Source: Moraxellaceae bacterium (lineage in GTDB: Bacteria > Pseudomonadota > Gammaproteobacteria > Pseudomonadales > Moraxellaceae). From it: a stretch of DNA of 64,000 nt. Position 1 is the first letter of the stretch. Every line of letters begins with the position of its first letter. Of this stretch, positions 9,159 to 18,135 are shown piece by piece. The translations under genes and the position numbers were made by a program. Location of the stretch: NCBI GenBank assembly GCA_004173455.1, contig SECL01000014.1, positions 1-64,000 on the forward strand, given 5' to 3'. The notes under the pieces are model-generated. The model had not been told where the DNA came from. It searched no databases and worked only from the letters and a program-made list of their open reading frames with translations.

Positions 9159-9836
9159 ATGTATGCGTCTTCCAACTCGTCGTTAAGCACCGATGTCTTT
9201 TCACCCATGCAGCTGCCAGCTTCGCTCAAGATGCTGCTTAAACACGCACAAATTCGTCGCTACCCGAACCGCACGACCATTGTGCAGGCAGGCGCTGAAT
9301 CGTCGTCGCTATATTTGATTTTAAAAGGCTCGGTTTCCATCATCATTGAAGAAGATGAAGAACGTGAAATTGTAGTAGCGTACCTGAATGCTGGCGACTT
9401 CTTTGGTGAGATGGGTTTGTTTGAAGAAAAATCACAGCGTTCCGCCGAAGTCCGTACCCGTGCCATGTGTGAAATTGCAGAAATTAGCTATGAAACTTTC
9501 CATGAGCTGGCCAAGATTTATCCTGATCTTAGTTACGCGGTGTTTGCCCAGCTGGTACGTCGTCTGCGCAATACCACGCGCAAAGTCACCGATCTGGCCT
9601 TCATTGATGTGACTGGCCGGATTGCACGCTGCCTGCTGGATCTGGCTTCACATCCTGAAGCCATGATTTTGCCCAATGGCCGCCAGATTCGCATTACCCG
9701 TCAGGAAATTGGTCGTCTGGTAGGTTGCTCACGTGAGATGGTTGGCCGCGTACTCAAGTCGCTAGAAGAACAAGGCATGATTGAAACCGAAGGCAAGGCG
9801 ATTTTGATTTATGATCCCAATACAGATACCGAATAA
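9159..9836 (+). CDS. vfr: cAMP-binding CRP/Vfr-family regulator
   Basis: Global cAMP-responsive transcription factor, 225 aa. The cyclic-nucleotide domain spans residues 25-125 with the phosphate-binding cassette GEMGLFEEKSQRSAEVRTRA, whose Glu, Arg and Ser contact cAMP. The linker helix RRLRNTTRKVTDLAFIDVTG and the winged-helix ITRQEIGRLVGCSREMVGRV near residues 178-197 follow. It is a little longer at the N-terminus than E. coli Crp, as Vfr homologues are. Start ATG 9159 follows GGGAATTTAAACT. Divergent from yhfA. Confidence 0.93.
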   Translation: MYASSNSSLSTDVFSPMQLPASLKMLLKHAQIRRYPNRTTIVQAGAESSSLYLILKGSVSIIIEEDEEREIVVAYLNAGDFFGEMGLFEEKSQRSAEVRTRAMCEIAEISYETFHELAKIYPDLSYAVFAQLVRRLRNTTRKVTDLAFIDVTGRIARCLLDLASHPEAMILPNGRQIRITRQEIGRLVGCSREMVGRVLKSLEEQGMIETEGKAILIYDPNTDTE

Positions 9837-9996
9837 GGGTTAATCTCTCTTAGTCGAGAGTCTTCTTATTTGCTATTCGGCATCCTTGCCGAGGTGTAAA
9901 AAGACGCTTTAAAACACGGACTGCGCTTAATTTTTATTTTGAGCCTGCCTGATTGATGACTTCTCTTTAATCTAAAAACGATGAATCGAGAAACTA

Positions 9997-10602
9997 TTAA
10001 TCATTGGCAGGCTTTATTTTTTTCACATCGGGTTTGACATGGCGTGCTTGGCCATCAATCACTGTAGGGCGATGCGTTTGCCCTGATGCTGTATTACTCG
10101 AAGAACTGCCTTGCCCCTGCATTTCCTGCATCCGGCGCATCAGTTCAGCCATCATGTCGGGTTGGCCACTGGCATTACCGCTAAAACCACCACCTGCACT
10201 CATGCCGCCCATGCCTTTCATCATATTTTGCATCATGGCAGTCTGGCGTTTCATCATGATATTGGTCAGCGCCTTACGCACCACGTTTTGTACGGCTGGA
10301 ATCAGCACCAGCAGCGCCAGTACATCAGTAATCAAACCCGGCAGCAACAATAAAAATCCAGCTAGTGCCTTAGGCAGGCTTTGCTGGACTTGTGGTTCGC
10401 CGCTCAATTGGCCAGTCATTTGCATTTGCTGTAACTGTGGCATGATCCCGCCCACGCTACTGCGTAAAATGCTTAAACCCCAGACAAAACCAATGATAGT
10501 CCAGAGGAAAATCCACCAGCCACTGATCAACTGCGCCACACCAATGAAGACCATAATTTCAAGCACTAGGCCAGCTACTACAAATAACAGGGGTTTCAAC
10601 AT
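9997..10602 (-). CDS. fxsA: FxsA-family membrane protein
   Basis: 201 aa inner-membrane protein. FxsA of E. coli affects phage T7 exclusion by F plasmid; its molecular function is not established. Helices are visible at the N-terminus (LLFVVAGLVLEIMVFIGVAQ, then WWIFLWTIIGFVWGLSILRS) and around LAGFLLLLPGLITDVLALLV, which is the family hallmark. The C-terminal third is cytoplasmic-type, Met/Gly/Gln-rich, with repeats of MM and MGGM, longer than minimal FxsA. Start ATG 10602 has GGAAG seven bases upstream; the track's eight extra codons are not supported. Confidence 0.85.
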   Translation of the reverse strand: MLKPLLFVVAGLVLEIMVFIGVAQLISGWWIFLWTIIGFVWGLSILRSSVGGIMPQLQQMQMTGQLSGEPQVQQSLPKALAGFLLLLPGLITDVLALLVLIPAVQNVVRKALTNIMMKRQTAMMQNMMKGMGGMSAGGGFSGNASGQPDMMAELMRRMQEMQGQGSSSSNTASGQTHRPTVIDGQARHVKPDVKKIKPAND

Positions 10603-10725
10603 GTTTTTCTTCCAATATATAAACAACTGGTGTGCGCTTTATTGCAAACCTTAGCAGATTAGTGCAGCAATTCTTCAGCAATCTATGTAAAAATAAGGGC
10701 GAATTAAGTTTTTTAAAGGATCGCC

Positions 10726-11271
10726 ATGCCATTAATTATTGGAATTGACCCGGGTTCACGCCTGACAGGGTATGGCATTGTCGAAAAAGAGGGCTCCAAG
10801 CTGCTATTTGTGGATGCAGGCACCATTCGCACCGATACCATGGACATGCCTGAACGCCTGAAACGGATTTTTGATGGCATTAGCCGCATTGTGGATTTTT
10901 ACAAACCGACCGAATCTGCCGTAGAGCAGGTATTTATGGCGCAAAATCCTGATTCTGCGCTGAAACTGGGTCAAGCACGCGGCGCAGCAGTCACAGCGCT
11001 GGTCAATCAGGATTTGAGTGTGGCCGAGTATACCGCACGCCAGATCAAGCAATCGGTGGTGGGTTATGGCGCCGCGGAAAAAGAACAAGTGCAAATGATG
11101 GTGATGCGCCTGCTTAGCCTGAGTATCAAACCGCAAGCCGATGCAGCCGATGCGCTTGCCTGTGCGATCTGTCATGCGCACACGTCAGGAAGTCTGGATC
11201 GGCTGGCCGTGATGAACCTGATTGGTAGTGGCATGGCGCGTGGCAGAACGCGTGGGGCGAGAAGGCGTTAA
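10726..11271 (+). CDS. ruvC: Holliday junction resolvase RuvC
   Basis: Structure-specific endonuclease that resolves recombination intermediates with RuvAB. 181 aa. All four acidic active-site residues are in place: D8 in GIDPGS, E67 in AVEQVF, and D139 and D142 in ADAADALA. Start ATG 10726 follows AAAGGATCGCC. The last twenty residues form a basic tail. ruvA and ruvB are not nearby, unlike the common ruvCAB arrangement. Convergent with nnr, 19 nt apart. Confidence 0.97.
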   Translation: MPLIIGIDPGSRLTGYGIVEKEGSKLLFVDAGTIRTDTMDMPERLKRIFDGISRIVDFYKPTESAVEQVFMAQNPDSALKLGQARGAAVTALVNQDLSVAEYTARQIKQSVVGYGAAEKEQVQMMVMRLLSLSIKPQADAADALACAICHAHTSGSLDRLAVMNLIGSGMARGRTRGARRR

Positions 11272-11290
11272 AAGACGTTACACTCATTTA

Positions 11291-12847
11291 TCAATTCACC
11301 ACTTGCTTAATCACTTCAAACATTTCGGTAGCCTGCAATCCACGCTCACCGTTTTGCGCCAATAAATCGCCTGCTGCGGCATGCAAAGCCACAATGTCAT
11401 GTAGGGGTAAGTCTGGTAATTGTGCTAGCAGTCCACCCGCCATACCAGCCAATATGTCGCCCATGCCTGCCGTGGCCATGCCGGGATTACCCAGACCACA
11501 AATCGTTAAACCTGCATCATTAACGCTATCTAGGCTTAAACTACCTGCACCTTTAAGTAGCCAGTTACCACCAAATTTATCCTGTAACGCATAGATTGCC
11601 GCAATTCGATCCTGCTCTATCGCGGATACCGTCATATTCAGTAAACGAGCCGCTTCACCAGAATGCGGGGTTAAGTACCAATGTTGGTGCAACGCTGTGT
11701 TTATGTGCTGTTCATCAGCCAAGTGCCACAACGCATCGGCATCAATCACCACATGCTTAATGGTTTCAGCCTGCTCTAATACCGGTAAAAATGCTTGCCA
11801 GACTGCCTTGCCCCACTCATGCCGCCCTAGCCCCATTCCAATCACAATACAATCCATGGACTGGCTAATCTGCGCTGCAAACTCAGGCGTTATCTTGTCC
11901 ACAATAGGCAAAGCCAGTGTCATGACATTGGGGCAACGACTTATTGCAGCACTATGATGCTTTGCATGGGTGAGCAAGGTCACTTTACCAGCCCCACTCG
12001 CCAATGCTGCCTCAGCAGACATCATAGATGCACCACCCATATTTTCATCACCACCAATAATCAACACATGACCATACGTTCCTTTGTGTCCGGTTTTAGA
12101 ACGCTTGGGCAAAACAGGTGCTTGAAGATCAAGAAAGGCTAAGGGTGTTACCGTATAATTTGGCGGAATTAACTGAATCAGGCGCAGTTGTCCTGCATAG
12201 GCTTTGCCTTGACCAGTCAATAAACCGGCTTTATATGCCAAAACAGTGAGCGTTAAATCTACCTGACAGGCAACGCCGAGTACAGCACCCGTATTGGCTT
12301 CAATGCCGCTGGGAATATCTAATGCCACCTTGTAGCCGCTACATTGATTAAACTGTTGAATAGCAGCTTGATACACGGTGTTAATTTCCCGGTTTAAGCC
12401 AATACCAAACAGCGCATCAATCTGAATGCTCGTATGCTGCAAATGGATAGCTGACAGCGGATGGCACGCGCTATAGATCTCAACCTGCTGCGCCACGGCA
12501 TACGCTTTGGCCTGTTTTGCAGTATCAGTCTGTGGTGTCTCTACCTGATACACCCATACGCTAAATCCACTTTGTTTGAGATAAGCGGCCAGTAGCCAGC
12601 CATCACCGCCATTGTTGCCTGCACCGCACCAAACCCCAATGCTGACTGGTACGGTTAATTGTCCTGTTGTTGGTGCTTTAACTGGCAATGCACCCTGCGC
12701 TTGTTTTAATGTGCCGATATATTGCACAATATGTTGCATCATTTGCCATGCGGCCTGCTGCATGAGTCCATAACTGCTGTTTCCGGCAGCAAACCAGCGT
12801 TGCTCCCAAGCTTGCACCTGTTTACGGCTCAATACTTCTGGACGCAT
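11291..12847 (-). CDS. nnr: Bifunctional NAD(P)H-hydrate epimerase/dehydratase
   Basis: Repairs damaged NADHX and NADPHX. 518 aa, the two-domain length. The N-terminal epimerase (YjeF_N) domain, residues 1-235, contains CGAGNNGGDGWLLAAYLK and ALDIPSGIEANTG. The C-terminal ADP-dependent dehydratase domain, from about 255, contains GHVLIIGGDENMGGASMMSA, TPHSGEAARLL, and the nucleotide-site NPGMATAGMGDILAG. Start ATG 12847 follows AAGGAGTGAGGC. It is divergent from queG, the same neighbour pair as yjeF and queG in E. coli. Confidence 0.95.
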   Translation of the reverse strand: MRPEVLSRKQVQAWEQRWFAAGNSSYGLMQQAAWQMMQHIVQYIGTLKQAQGALPVKAPTTGQLTVPVSIGVWCGAGNNGGDGWLLAAYLKQSGFSVWVYQVETPQTDTAKQAKAYAVAQQVEIYSACHPLSAIHLQHTSIQIDALFGIGLNREINTVYQAAIQQFNQCSGYKVALDIPSGIEANTGAVLGVACQVDLTLTVLAYKAGLLTGQGKAYAGQLRLIQLIPPNYTVTPLAFLDLQAPVLPKRSKTGHKGTYGHVLIIGGDENMGGASMMSAEAALASGAGKVTLLTHAKHHSAAISRCPNVMTLALPIVDKITPEFAAQISQSMDCIVIGMGLGRHEWGKAVWQAFLPVLEQAETIKHVVIDADALWHLADEQHINTALHQHWYLTPHSGEAARLLNMTVSAIEQDRIAAIYALQDKFGGNWLLKGAGSLSLDSVNDAGLTICGLGNPGMATAGMGDILAGMAGGLLAQLPDLPLHDIVALHAAAGDLLAQNGERGLQATEMFEVIKQVVN

Positions 12848-12951
12848 GCCTCACTCCTTTTTGATGGTAATACTTCTATTTCAACTGGGTTGATCATGAC
12901 ATTTTTTCAAATGGCTTGTCATTGTTTCAGCCCTCCTCTTGGCTGGATTAT

Positions 12952-14049
12952 ATGAGCGGTAAAAAGGCCAATATCCCCTTGCTGGATGAGGCATTACAAC
13001 ACAATCCGCAAGCCCTCAAAGACTGGATTAAGGCACAGGCACGCCAGCTTGGTTTTTCAGATTGTGGCATTGCTCCACCAAACACCCAAGACCAAATGCC
13101 CCATTTGCAGCAATACCTTGCCGATGGCTTTCATGCCGACATGGATTATCTGGCCGCCAATCTTTCCATACGCGCCAATCCTGCGCTATTAGTATCCAAT
13201 ACCCGCAGTATTATTTGTGTGCGTATGGATTATCTGGCGGAAGCACCACCACACCGTTATGTACCGCATGAACCCAATCAGGCCATTGTCGCGCGTTATG
13301 CCCGCGGTCGTGATTATCATAAGGTCGTGCGTGGTCGCCTTAAGCAACTGGCACGTTTGATTGAAGAAAAAATTGGTTCATTTGAATCGCGGCCTTTTGC
13401 TGACTCTGCGCCCATTTTTGAGAAAGCCCTTGCTGAAAAAAGTGGCCTCGGCTGGACAGGCAAACACACCTTACTCATTAACAAAAAAGCCGGTTCATTC
13501 TTTTTTCTGGGTGAATTATTTACCAGTTTGGATTTGCCGTTTGACACGCCTGCCACAGCGCATTGTGGCAGTTGCTCAGCCTGTATTGATATTTGCCCGA
13601 CACAAGCGATCGTGGCACCTTACCGACTGGATGCGCGTAAATGTATTGCGTATCTGACCATTGAATATCAGGGTATTATTGCTGAGGAATTTCGCAAACC
13701 CATTGGTAATCGGGTCTTTGGCTGTGATGATTGCCAACTGATTTGTCCGTGGAATAGCTTTGCCCAACTGTCCAGAGAAGATGACTTCAAGGCACGCCAT
13801 AACTTAAATCAGGCCACTTTGCTGGAACTCTGGCAATGGAGTGAGCAGGAATTTTTAAGCAAAACTGAAGGCAGCGCTATCCGGCGTACTGGTTATCAGG
13901 GCTTTATGCGCAATGTGGCAATTGGCCTTGGCAATGCAGACTTTGACCCGGCTATTATTGCAGCACTACAGCGCAGCCAGCATGATGAGGTGGTTCAAGT
14001 TCATGTAGACTGGGCGCTTAAAGAGCAAAAATTAAAAAACCGAAATTAA
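12952..14049 (+). CDS. queG: Epoxyqueuosine reductase
   Basis: Cobalamin-dependent iron-sulfur enzyme that performs the last step of queuosine synthesis in tRNA. 365 aa from MSGKKANIPL. The two [4Fe-4S] motifs are complete: CGSCSACIDICPTQAI near residue 200 and CDDCQLICPWN near 255. The catalytic-type region FADSAPIFEKALAEKSGLGW is also present. The track extends 12 codons to an internal TTG; the ATG at 12952 is preferred, although its ribosome binding site is weak. Head to head with nnr. Confidence 0.95.
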   Translation: MSGKKANIPLLDEALQHNPQALKDWIKAQARQLGFSDCGIAPPNTQDQMPHLQQYLADGFHADMDYLAANLSIRANPALLVSNTRSIICVRMDYLAEAPPHRYVPHEPNQAIVARYARGRDYHKVVRGRLKQLARLIEEKIGSFESRPFADSAPIFEKALAEKSGLGWTGKHTLLINKKAGSFFFLGELFTSLDLPFDTPATAHCGSCSACIDICPTQAIVAPYRLDARKCIAYLTIEYQGIIAEEFRKPIGNRVFGCDDCQLICPWNSFAQLSREDDFKARHNLNQATLLELWQWSEQEFLSKTEGSAIRRTGYQGFMRNVAIGLGNADFDPAIIAALQRSQHDEVVQVHVDWALKEQKLKNRN

Positions 14050-14060
14050 AAAAACAAAAG

Positions 14061-14085
14061 TAAAAACCCCAGTCATAGACTGAGG
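14061..14085 (-). terminator. Terminator of the BON-LysM gene
   Basis: CCTCAGTC and GACTGGGG form an 8-bp stem with one mismatch, then TTTTTACTTTT on the minus strand. It lies between the convergent queG and LysM genes, 70 nt past the LysM stop. Confidence 0.65.
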
Positions 14086-14155
14086 TCATCAGTATTTAAA
14101 AGCCACATTGTATGCGCAATGTATACACTTAGGCTTTTAAATTATTCTTAAACCC

Positions 14156-14692
14156 TTAGCTTGGAATGCGCAGCACCTGACCCGGATAAATCTTGTCAGG
14201 ACTGCTTAACATGGGCTGATTGGCTTCAAAAATTTTCTGGTATTGATTGGCATCGCCATACACTTCTTTGGAAATCTTGGATAAATTGTCACCGGATTTT
14301 ACGGTATACATTTTACTTTCTGGTGCAGGGGTTTGCACCATAATATGATCCACTACTTTGGCCACATGATCTACATTTCCGGCCGCCAGAATGACTTTTT
14401 CACGGTCAGCCTGAGTTTTTGCGGTTCCGCTGATTTCAGCAGTATCTGTATTGCCTTCGTAATGAATATTTAAGCCATCAATACCTAGACCCAAACCGTT
14501 AATGCGATTGAGCAGCAGATTGGCAATCACTTGAGGATTAGGCTCGGCAGGGGCTGCCGGACGTGGGGTTGCTTGTTGCGGTGCGGTAGGGACTGCCTGA
14601 TGCGTGGTATTTGGATTAGCCGCAGGGGTTGCCTCCTGCTTGTGACCTGTCAGTTTCTCACCAATGCCTTTTGTAAAATTAAAAATGCCCAT
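14156..14692 (-). CDS. BON and LysM domain protein (Kbp/YgaU-like)
   Basis: 178 aa cytoplasmic-type protein without signal peptide. The start MGIFNFTKGIGEKLTG is the family's characteristic opening. A BON domain covers about residues 55-115, and a C-terminal LysM domain starts at MYTVKSGDNLSKISKEVYGD and ends at GQVLRIPS. E. coli Kbp, about 149 aa, has the same order and binds potassium; here an extra Pro/Ala/Gln-rich linker of about 35 residues separates the N-terminus from BON. Start follows GGAGAACACAGC. Potassium binding is inferred from the family only. Confidence 0.82.
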   Translation of the reverse strand: MGIFNFTKGIGEKLTGHKQEATPAANPNTTHQAVPTAPQQATPRPAAPAEPNPQVIANLLLNRINGLGLGIDGLNIHYEGNTDTAEISGTAKTQADREKVILAAGNVDHVAKVVDHIMVQTPAPESKMYTVKSGDNLSKISKEVYGDANQYQKIFEANQPMLSSPDKIYPGQVLRIPS

Positions 14693-14961
14693 GCTGTGTT
14701 CTCCATCTTTTATTGCCTAAACCCCTATCAATCAAAACCTGTATCAATTGGGTTTGGGCTTTTGCAGAAAATTTATGAATATCCAGCCTAAAAGGTTTTG
14801 AACCCTCGTGTGTGTAAGTCGCGTTGTAGTCCGTAGCGTATTGTTTTAATACTTGTGCGCAAATTGATATGAATATGCATCCCAGTGTATGGCGTGTAAG
14901 ACTTAGGTCGTTTATGACTCCATTTACTTTCCAATACTTTTTTAAAAATGCTAGGCAACAA

Positions 14962-14984
14962 AAAACCGCGACGAGCGCGGTTTT
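14962..14984 (-). terminator. Terminator after acpP
   Basis: AAAACCGCG and CGCGGTTTT form a perfect 9-bp stem with a 5-nt loop, then TTTGTTG on the minus strand. It is 30 nt beyond the acpP stop and closes the fabD-fabG-acpP unit. Confidence 0.8.
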
Positions 14985-15014
14985 AATGCAAGCCTTATTA
15001 CCTTAAAGCAGTAA

Positions 15015-15257
15015 TCAGGCTTCGCCTACTTTCGCACCGACATAATCAATGGCGGATTGAACGGTAGTAATGGCATTAGAATCTTCATCAGGAATGGTAA
15101 TGCCAAAGTCATTCTCAAATGACATGACCAGCTCTACCAAATCCAATGAATCTGCACCCAGATCGTCCATGAAAGATGCTTCATTCTTGATGTCTTCAGC
15201 ACGCATACCGAGCTGTTCAGCCACAGCTTTTTTAATGCGTTGTTCGATATCGCTCAC
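15015..15257 (-). CDS. acpP: Acyl carrier protein
   Basis: Carries growing acyl chains on a 4'-phosphopantetheine arm. 80 aa starting (V/M)[16 protein letters not shown]. The modified serine is in [12 protein letters not shown]. The track places an ATG five codons upstream, but that ATG overlaps the ribosome binding site ATGAGGAGAATTCCTGTG; the AGGAG is seven bases before GTG 15257, which gives the family N-terminus. So a GTG start is preferred. Last gene of fabD-fabG-acpP, 88 nt after fabG, with a terminator behind it. Confidence 0.97.
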   Translation of the reverse strand: MSDIEQRIKKAVAEQLGMRAEDIKNEASFMDDLGADSLDLVELVMSFENDFGITIPDEDSNAITTVQSAIDYVGAKVGEA

Positions 15258-15345
15258 AGGAATTCTCCTCATGCATGTGGCGTTATTAAATGTACCGGCC
15301 TAGTTTAGACTAAACTGCAACAATTACAAAGAACCAAAATGATTT

Positions 15346-16119
15346 TTAATGCATGTATAAGCCGCCATTGACGGGCAAAACAGTACCGGTTATGTAACCA
15401 GAATTTTCACTGGCCAGAAAACTAACGGCATTAGCGATGTCTTGCGGCGTTCCTAGCCGGTTGACTGCAATCTGTGTGAGCATCTTTGCGGTAGATTCTG
15501 TACTGAGTTTTTCGGTCATATCAGTGGCAATAAAACCTGGCGCCACGCAGTTGACCGTAATGTTGCGACTGCCCATTTCACGCGCCAAACTGCGGCTAAA
15601 GCCTTCCATGCCTGCTTTTGCTGCCGCATAGTTGGCCTGCCCACCATTGCCCATTTGTGCGATGACCGAACTGATATTAATGATGCGGCCAAAACGCATT
15701 TTGGTCATGCCGCGCAGCACGCGCTTGGACAACTGAAATACTGCACCTAAATGAATGGATAAAATATCGCTCCAGTCCTCATTGCTCATGCGCAATAACA
15801 GGTTATCACGGGTAATGCCAGCATTGTTGACCAATACAGCAACAGGGCCAAACTGCACCTCAACCTGCGCAACCAACTGGTCAATGGCAGTGCTATCACG
15901 TACATCCAGCACCATACCCATACCCTGATCAGCCAGTTTTTCACGGATTTGAGCCGCACCTTCAGCAGTAGTGGCTGTTCCAATGACAAACATGCCATCC
16001 TGTGCCAGTTGCTGAGCAATGGCAGCGCCAATCCCCCGCGTTGCACCCGTCACCAAGGCTACTTTTTTGCTATTTTTCGCGCTTGTTTGAGGATTCAATG
16101 TATGACTATCGGTACTCAT
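15346..16119 (-). CDS. fabG: 3-oxoacyl-ACP reductase
   Basis: NADPH-dependent ketoreductase of fatty acid elongation, a short-chain dehydrogenase. 257 aa, with about 15 N-terminal residues more than E. coli FabG. The cofactor motif is GATRGIGAAIA, the NNAG motif is LVNNAGITRD, and the Ser-Tyr-Lys residues are in ISSVIAQMGNGGQANYAAAKAG. It ends GTVLPVNGGLYMH. It overlaps the fabD stop by 4 bp (ATGA), suggesting translational coupling. Confidence 0.96.
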   Translation of the reverse strand: MSTDSHTLNPQTSAKNSKKVALVTGATRGIGAAIAQQLAQDGMFVIGTATTAEGAAQIREKLADQGMGMVLDVRDSTAIDQLVAQVEVQFGPVAVLVNNAGITRDNLLLRMSNEDWSDILSIHLGAVFQLSKRVLRGMTKMRFGRIINISSVIAQMGNGGQANYAAAKAGMEGFSRSLAREMGSRNITVNCVAPGFIATDMTEKLSTESTAKMLTQIAVNRLGTPQDIANAVSFLASENSGYITGTVLPVNGGLYMH

Positions 16120-17099
16120 GCCAGTTTTCCTTCTGCCAGAGAAATTGCACTCAAGGCATCTTCCAGACGGGTACGCGTATCGGTTGCATAAGCAGCTTTG
16201 ACGCTTGGTAGCCGCTTGGCCAGATTGGCCAGCACATTACCAGCCCCGCACTCCACCACATATTCGGTACCCAGACTAGCCAGCATTTGCATGCTTTGCG
16301 TCCAGCGTACCGGCCGATACAACTGGTGAATCAGTACCGTTTTGATGCTATCGACATCAGCCTCAATCTGGGCATTGACGTTTTGCACGACTGGAATAAT
16401 CGGCGCATTGAATTGGGTATTGGCTAAAGCTTGTGCCAGTTTTTCGGCCGCAGGCTGCATGAGCGCGCAATGTGAAGGCACGCTCACCGGCAATACAATG
16501 GCTTTGGCACCCTGCTCCTTGGCCTGCACAATAGCTTGAGTTACCGCTTCTTTAGTGCCGGCAATAACCACTTGGCCAGCAGCGTTATAATTGGCCGCTT
16601 CTACCACCTGTCCGGTTTGCCCAGCGATCAGCGCGCACAAGTTTTCAATTTCACGATCAGTCTTGCCCAGTAGAGCAGCCATCGCGCCCTGACCTTCTGC
16701 GACCGCATCCTGCATAAGCTGCCCACGTAAATGAACCAGCTTGACTGCATCACTGAGACTAAGGCTACCTGCCGCCACCAAGGCGCTATATTCACCCAAG
16801 GAATGACCGGCCATGACTACAGGCATAACGCCGCCCAGCTCCTGCCATAAGCGCCAGATCGCGATACTGGCGGTCAGCAATACCGGCTGAGTATAGGCAG
16901 TTTGATCCAGTTGCTCGCCACTTTGGGCTATTTGCCATAGGTCAAAACCCAGTGCTGTACTGCTTTCATCAAAGGTTTGCCTAATCAGGCTAAACTGTTC
17001 AGCCAGCTCGGCCAGCATGCCTGCCTTTTGCGAACCTTGACCCGGAAAAACAAAGGCAGTATATCCCTGAAGCTTAGGGAGACTGATGGACGCTGTCAT
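16116..17099 (-). CDS. fabD: Malonyl-CoA:ACP transacylase
   Basis: Loads malonyl groups on ACP. 327 aa from MTASISLPKL. The oxyanion motif FPGQGSQ is at residues 17-23, the nucleophile serine in GHSLGEYSALVAAG, and the catalytic histidine in PVSVPSHCALM. The track starts two codons earlier at a TTG; ATG 17099 with AGGA upstream is preferred. First gene of fabD-fabG-acpP. A strong terminator separates it from rpmF, so it probably has its own promoter. Confidence 0.96.
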   Translation of the reverse strand: MTASISLPKLQGYTAFVFPGQGSQKAGMLAELAEQFSLIRQTFDESSTALGFDLWQIAQSGEQLDQTAYTQPVLLTASIAIWRLWQELGGVMPVVMAGHSLGEYSALVAAGSLSLSDAVKLVHLRGQLMQDAVAEGQGAMAALLGKTDREIENLCALIAGQTGQVVEAANYNAAGQVVIAGTKEAVTQAIVQAKEQGAKAIVLPVSVPSHCALMQPAAEKLAQALANTQFNAPIIPVVQNVNAQIEADVDSIKTVLIHQLYRPVRWTQSMQMLASLGTEYVVECGAGNVLANLAKRLPSVKAAYATDTRTRLEDALSAISLAEGKLA

Positions 17100-17131
17100 G
17101 TGCAAGATTCCTTAAGACCTCTTGTCGTGTT

Positions 17132-17162
17132 GCCCTGATATACCATACGGCCAGATCAGGGC
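17132..17162 (-). promoter_or_regulatory. Inverted repeat upstream of fabD, possible operator or leader hairpin
   Basis: GCCCTGAT and ATCAGGGC form a perfect 8-bp inverted repeat with a 15-bp spacer, 33 bp before the fabD start. A TTGACT box lies just upstream (17167-17172, minus strand) with TATGGT inside the spacer of the repeat, so it may overlap the promoter. Confidence 0.4.
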
Positions 17163-17190
17163 TTGAAGTCAACATCAATAAAAAGTCAAT

Positions 17191-17213
17191 AAAAATGGGA
17201 GCCTAAGCTCCCA
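17191..17213 (-). terminator. Terminator between rpmF and fabD
   Basis: TGGGAGC, loop TTAG, GCTCCCA, then TTTTTATTG on the minus strand. It lies 43 nt beyond the rpmF stop and looks like an efficient intrinsic terminator. Confidence 0.8.
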
Positions 17214-17256
17214 CTCGGTTGATCAATGGCGGCATAAAATGCGCACCCCAGATCAA

Positions 17257-17442
17257 TTATTCTGCTGTAGCGGGTGTAGCAAACAGTTGACGACCACGAT
17301 AGAAACCATCTTTGGTCACATGGTGACGCAAGTGGGTTTCACCGGTGGTTTGATCCACGGATACAGTGTTGGCAGTAAGTGCATCGTGCGAACGGCGCAT
17401 GTCACGGCGAGCACGGCTTTTACGGTTTTGCTGAACGGCCAT
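17257..17442 (-). CDS. rpmF: 50S ribosomal protein L32
   Basis: 61 aa, [20 protein letters not shown] at the N-terminus, which is the L32 signature. It is the form without the four zinc-binding cysteines. Start ATG 17442 follows AAGGAGCCTCTC. It is 69 nt behind yceD, the normal pairing, and ahead of fabD; plsX and fabH, which follow rpmF in E. coli, are absent. Confidence 0.97.
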   Translation of the reverse strand: MAVQQNRKSRARRDMRRSHDALTANTVSVDQTTGETHLRHHVTKDGFYRGRQLFATPATAE

Positions 17443-17511
17443 GAGAGGCTCCTTAATAACTGATCAAATATGATCGACAATAACTTAAATCTGTGCTGAA
17501 TCCTGAAAATA

Positions 17512-18135
17512 TCAGGAATCCAGTTTACCCTTAAGATTGGCCAGCGCCTCAAACGGATTATCACGCTTGATCTGCTCTGGTTCATCTTCCACTACCGGCT
17601 GATGTCTGTTTTCGCACTCATCATGACGTGGAGAAATAGGCACCGACAATAATAACTCGTCTTCTAGCAGCTCGATCAGGTCAATCATCTGGGCATCATC
17701 TACCCCATGGACCACCTGCTCTTCGCTTAAAATCACGAAATCAGCATCTTCATCCAGACGCGCGATCTGTTTTTCAGCAGTCAGCAATGCCAGATGCACT
17801 TCAGTCGCCACCGGAACCTCAACCAGCTCCAGACAACGCTGACAAGTCATGGGCACGATGGCAACAAGTGTTCCATCAAGCCATGCAATGCGTTGATACT
17901 CATCCATATACAGACGACAATCAACCTGCACCGTCAGCGCATCAGTGTCAGACTGACCCGCAGGTACAGTGGCTTCACTGGCAATACGCGCAAAACGGCT
18001 TAATGGCACCAGACCAGACCAGCTAAAGCCCTGCTCCGCCCACTTAAAGGGCTCAATGCGAGACGGTAACTGGGATGCACTCGATGAAGCGTGCATTGAT
18101 GATCCGTTATTTGATGAAAAATTATTTACTGACAT
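17512..18135 (-). CDS. yceD: YceD-family (DUF177) protein for 23S rRNA accumulation
   Basis: 207 aa. YceD is conserved upstream of rpmF and is needed for normal 23S rRNA levels; the mechanism is not settled. The family motif CQRCLELVEVPVATEVHLAL is near residue 110, and the acidic C-terminus ends FEALANLKGKLDS, both typical. The first 15-20 residues are Ser/Asn-rich; M14 at 18096 could be the true start, since neither ATG has a strong ribosome binding site. Confidence 0.9.
   Translation of the reverse strand: MSVNNFSSNNGSSMHASSSASQLPSRIEPFKWAEQGFSWSGLVPLSRFARIASEATVPAGQSDTDALTVQVDCRLYMDEYQRIAWLDGTLVAIVPMTCQRCLELVEVPVATEVHLALLTAEKQIARLDEDADFVILSEEQVVHGVDDAQMIDLIELLEDELLLSVPISPRHDECENRHQPVVEDEPEQIKRDNPFEALANLKGKLDS

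Noticed and set aside
10004-10654. Plus-strand ORF of 216 aa opposite fxsA
   Set aside because: Longer than the FxsA frame, but fxsA has family motifs, a ribosome binding site and correct helices; this frame has none.
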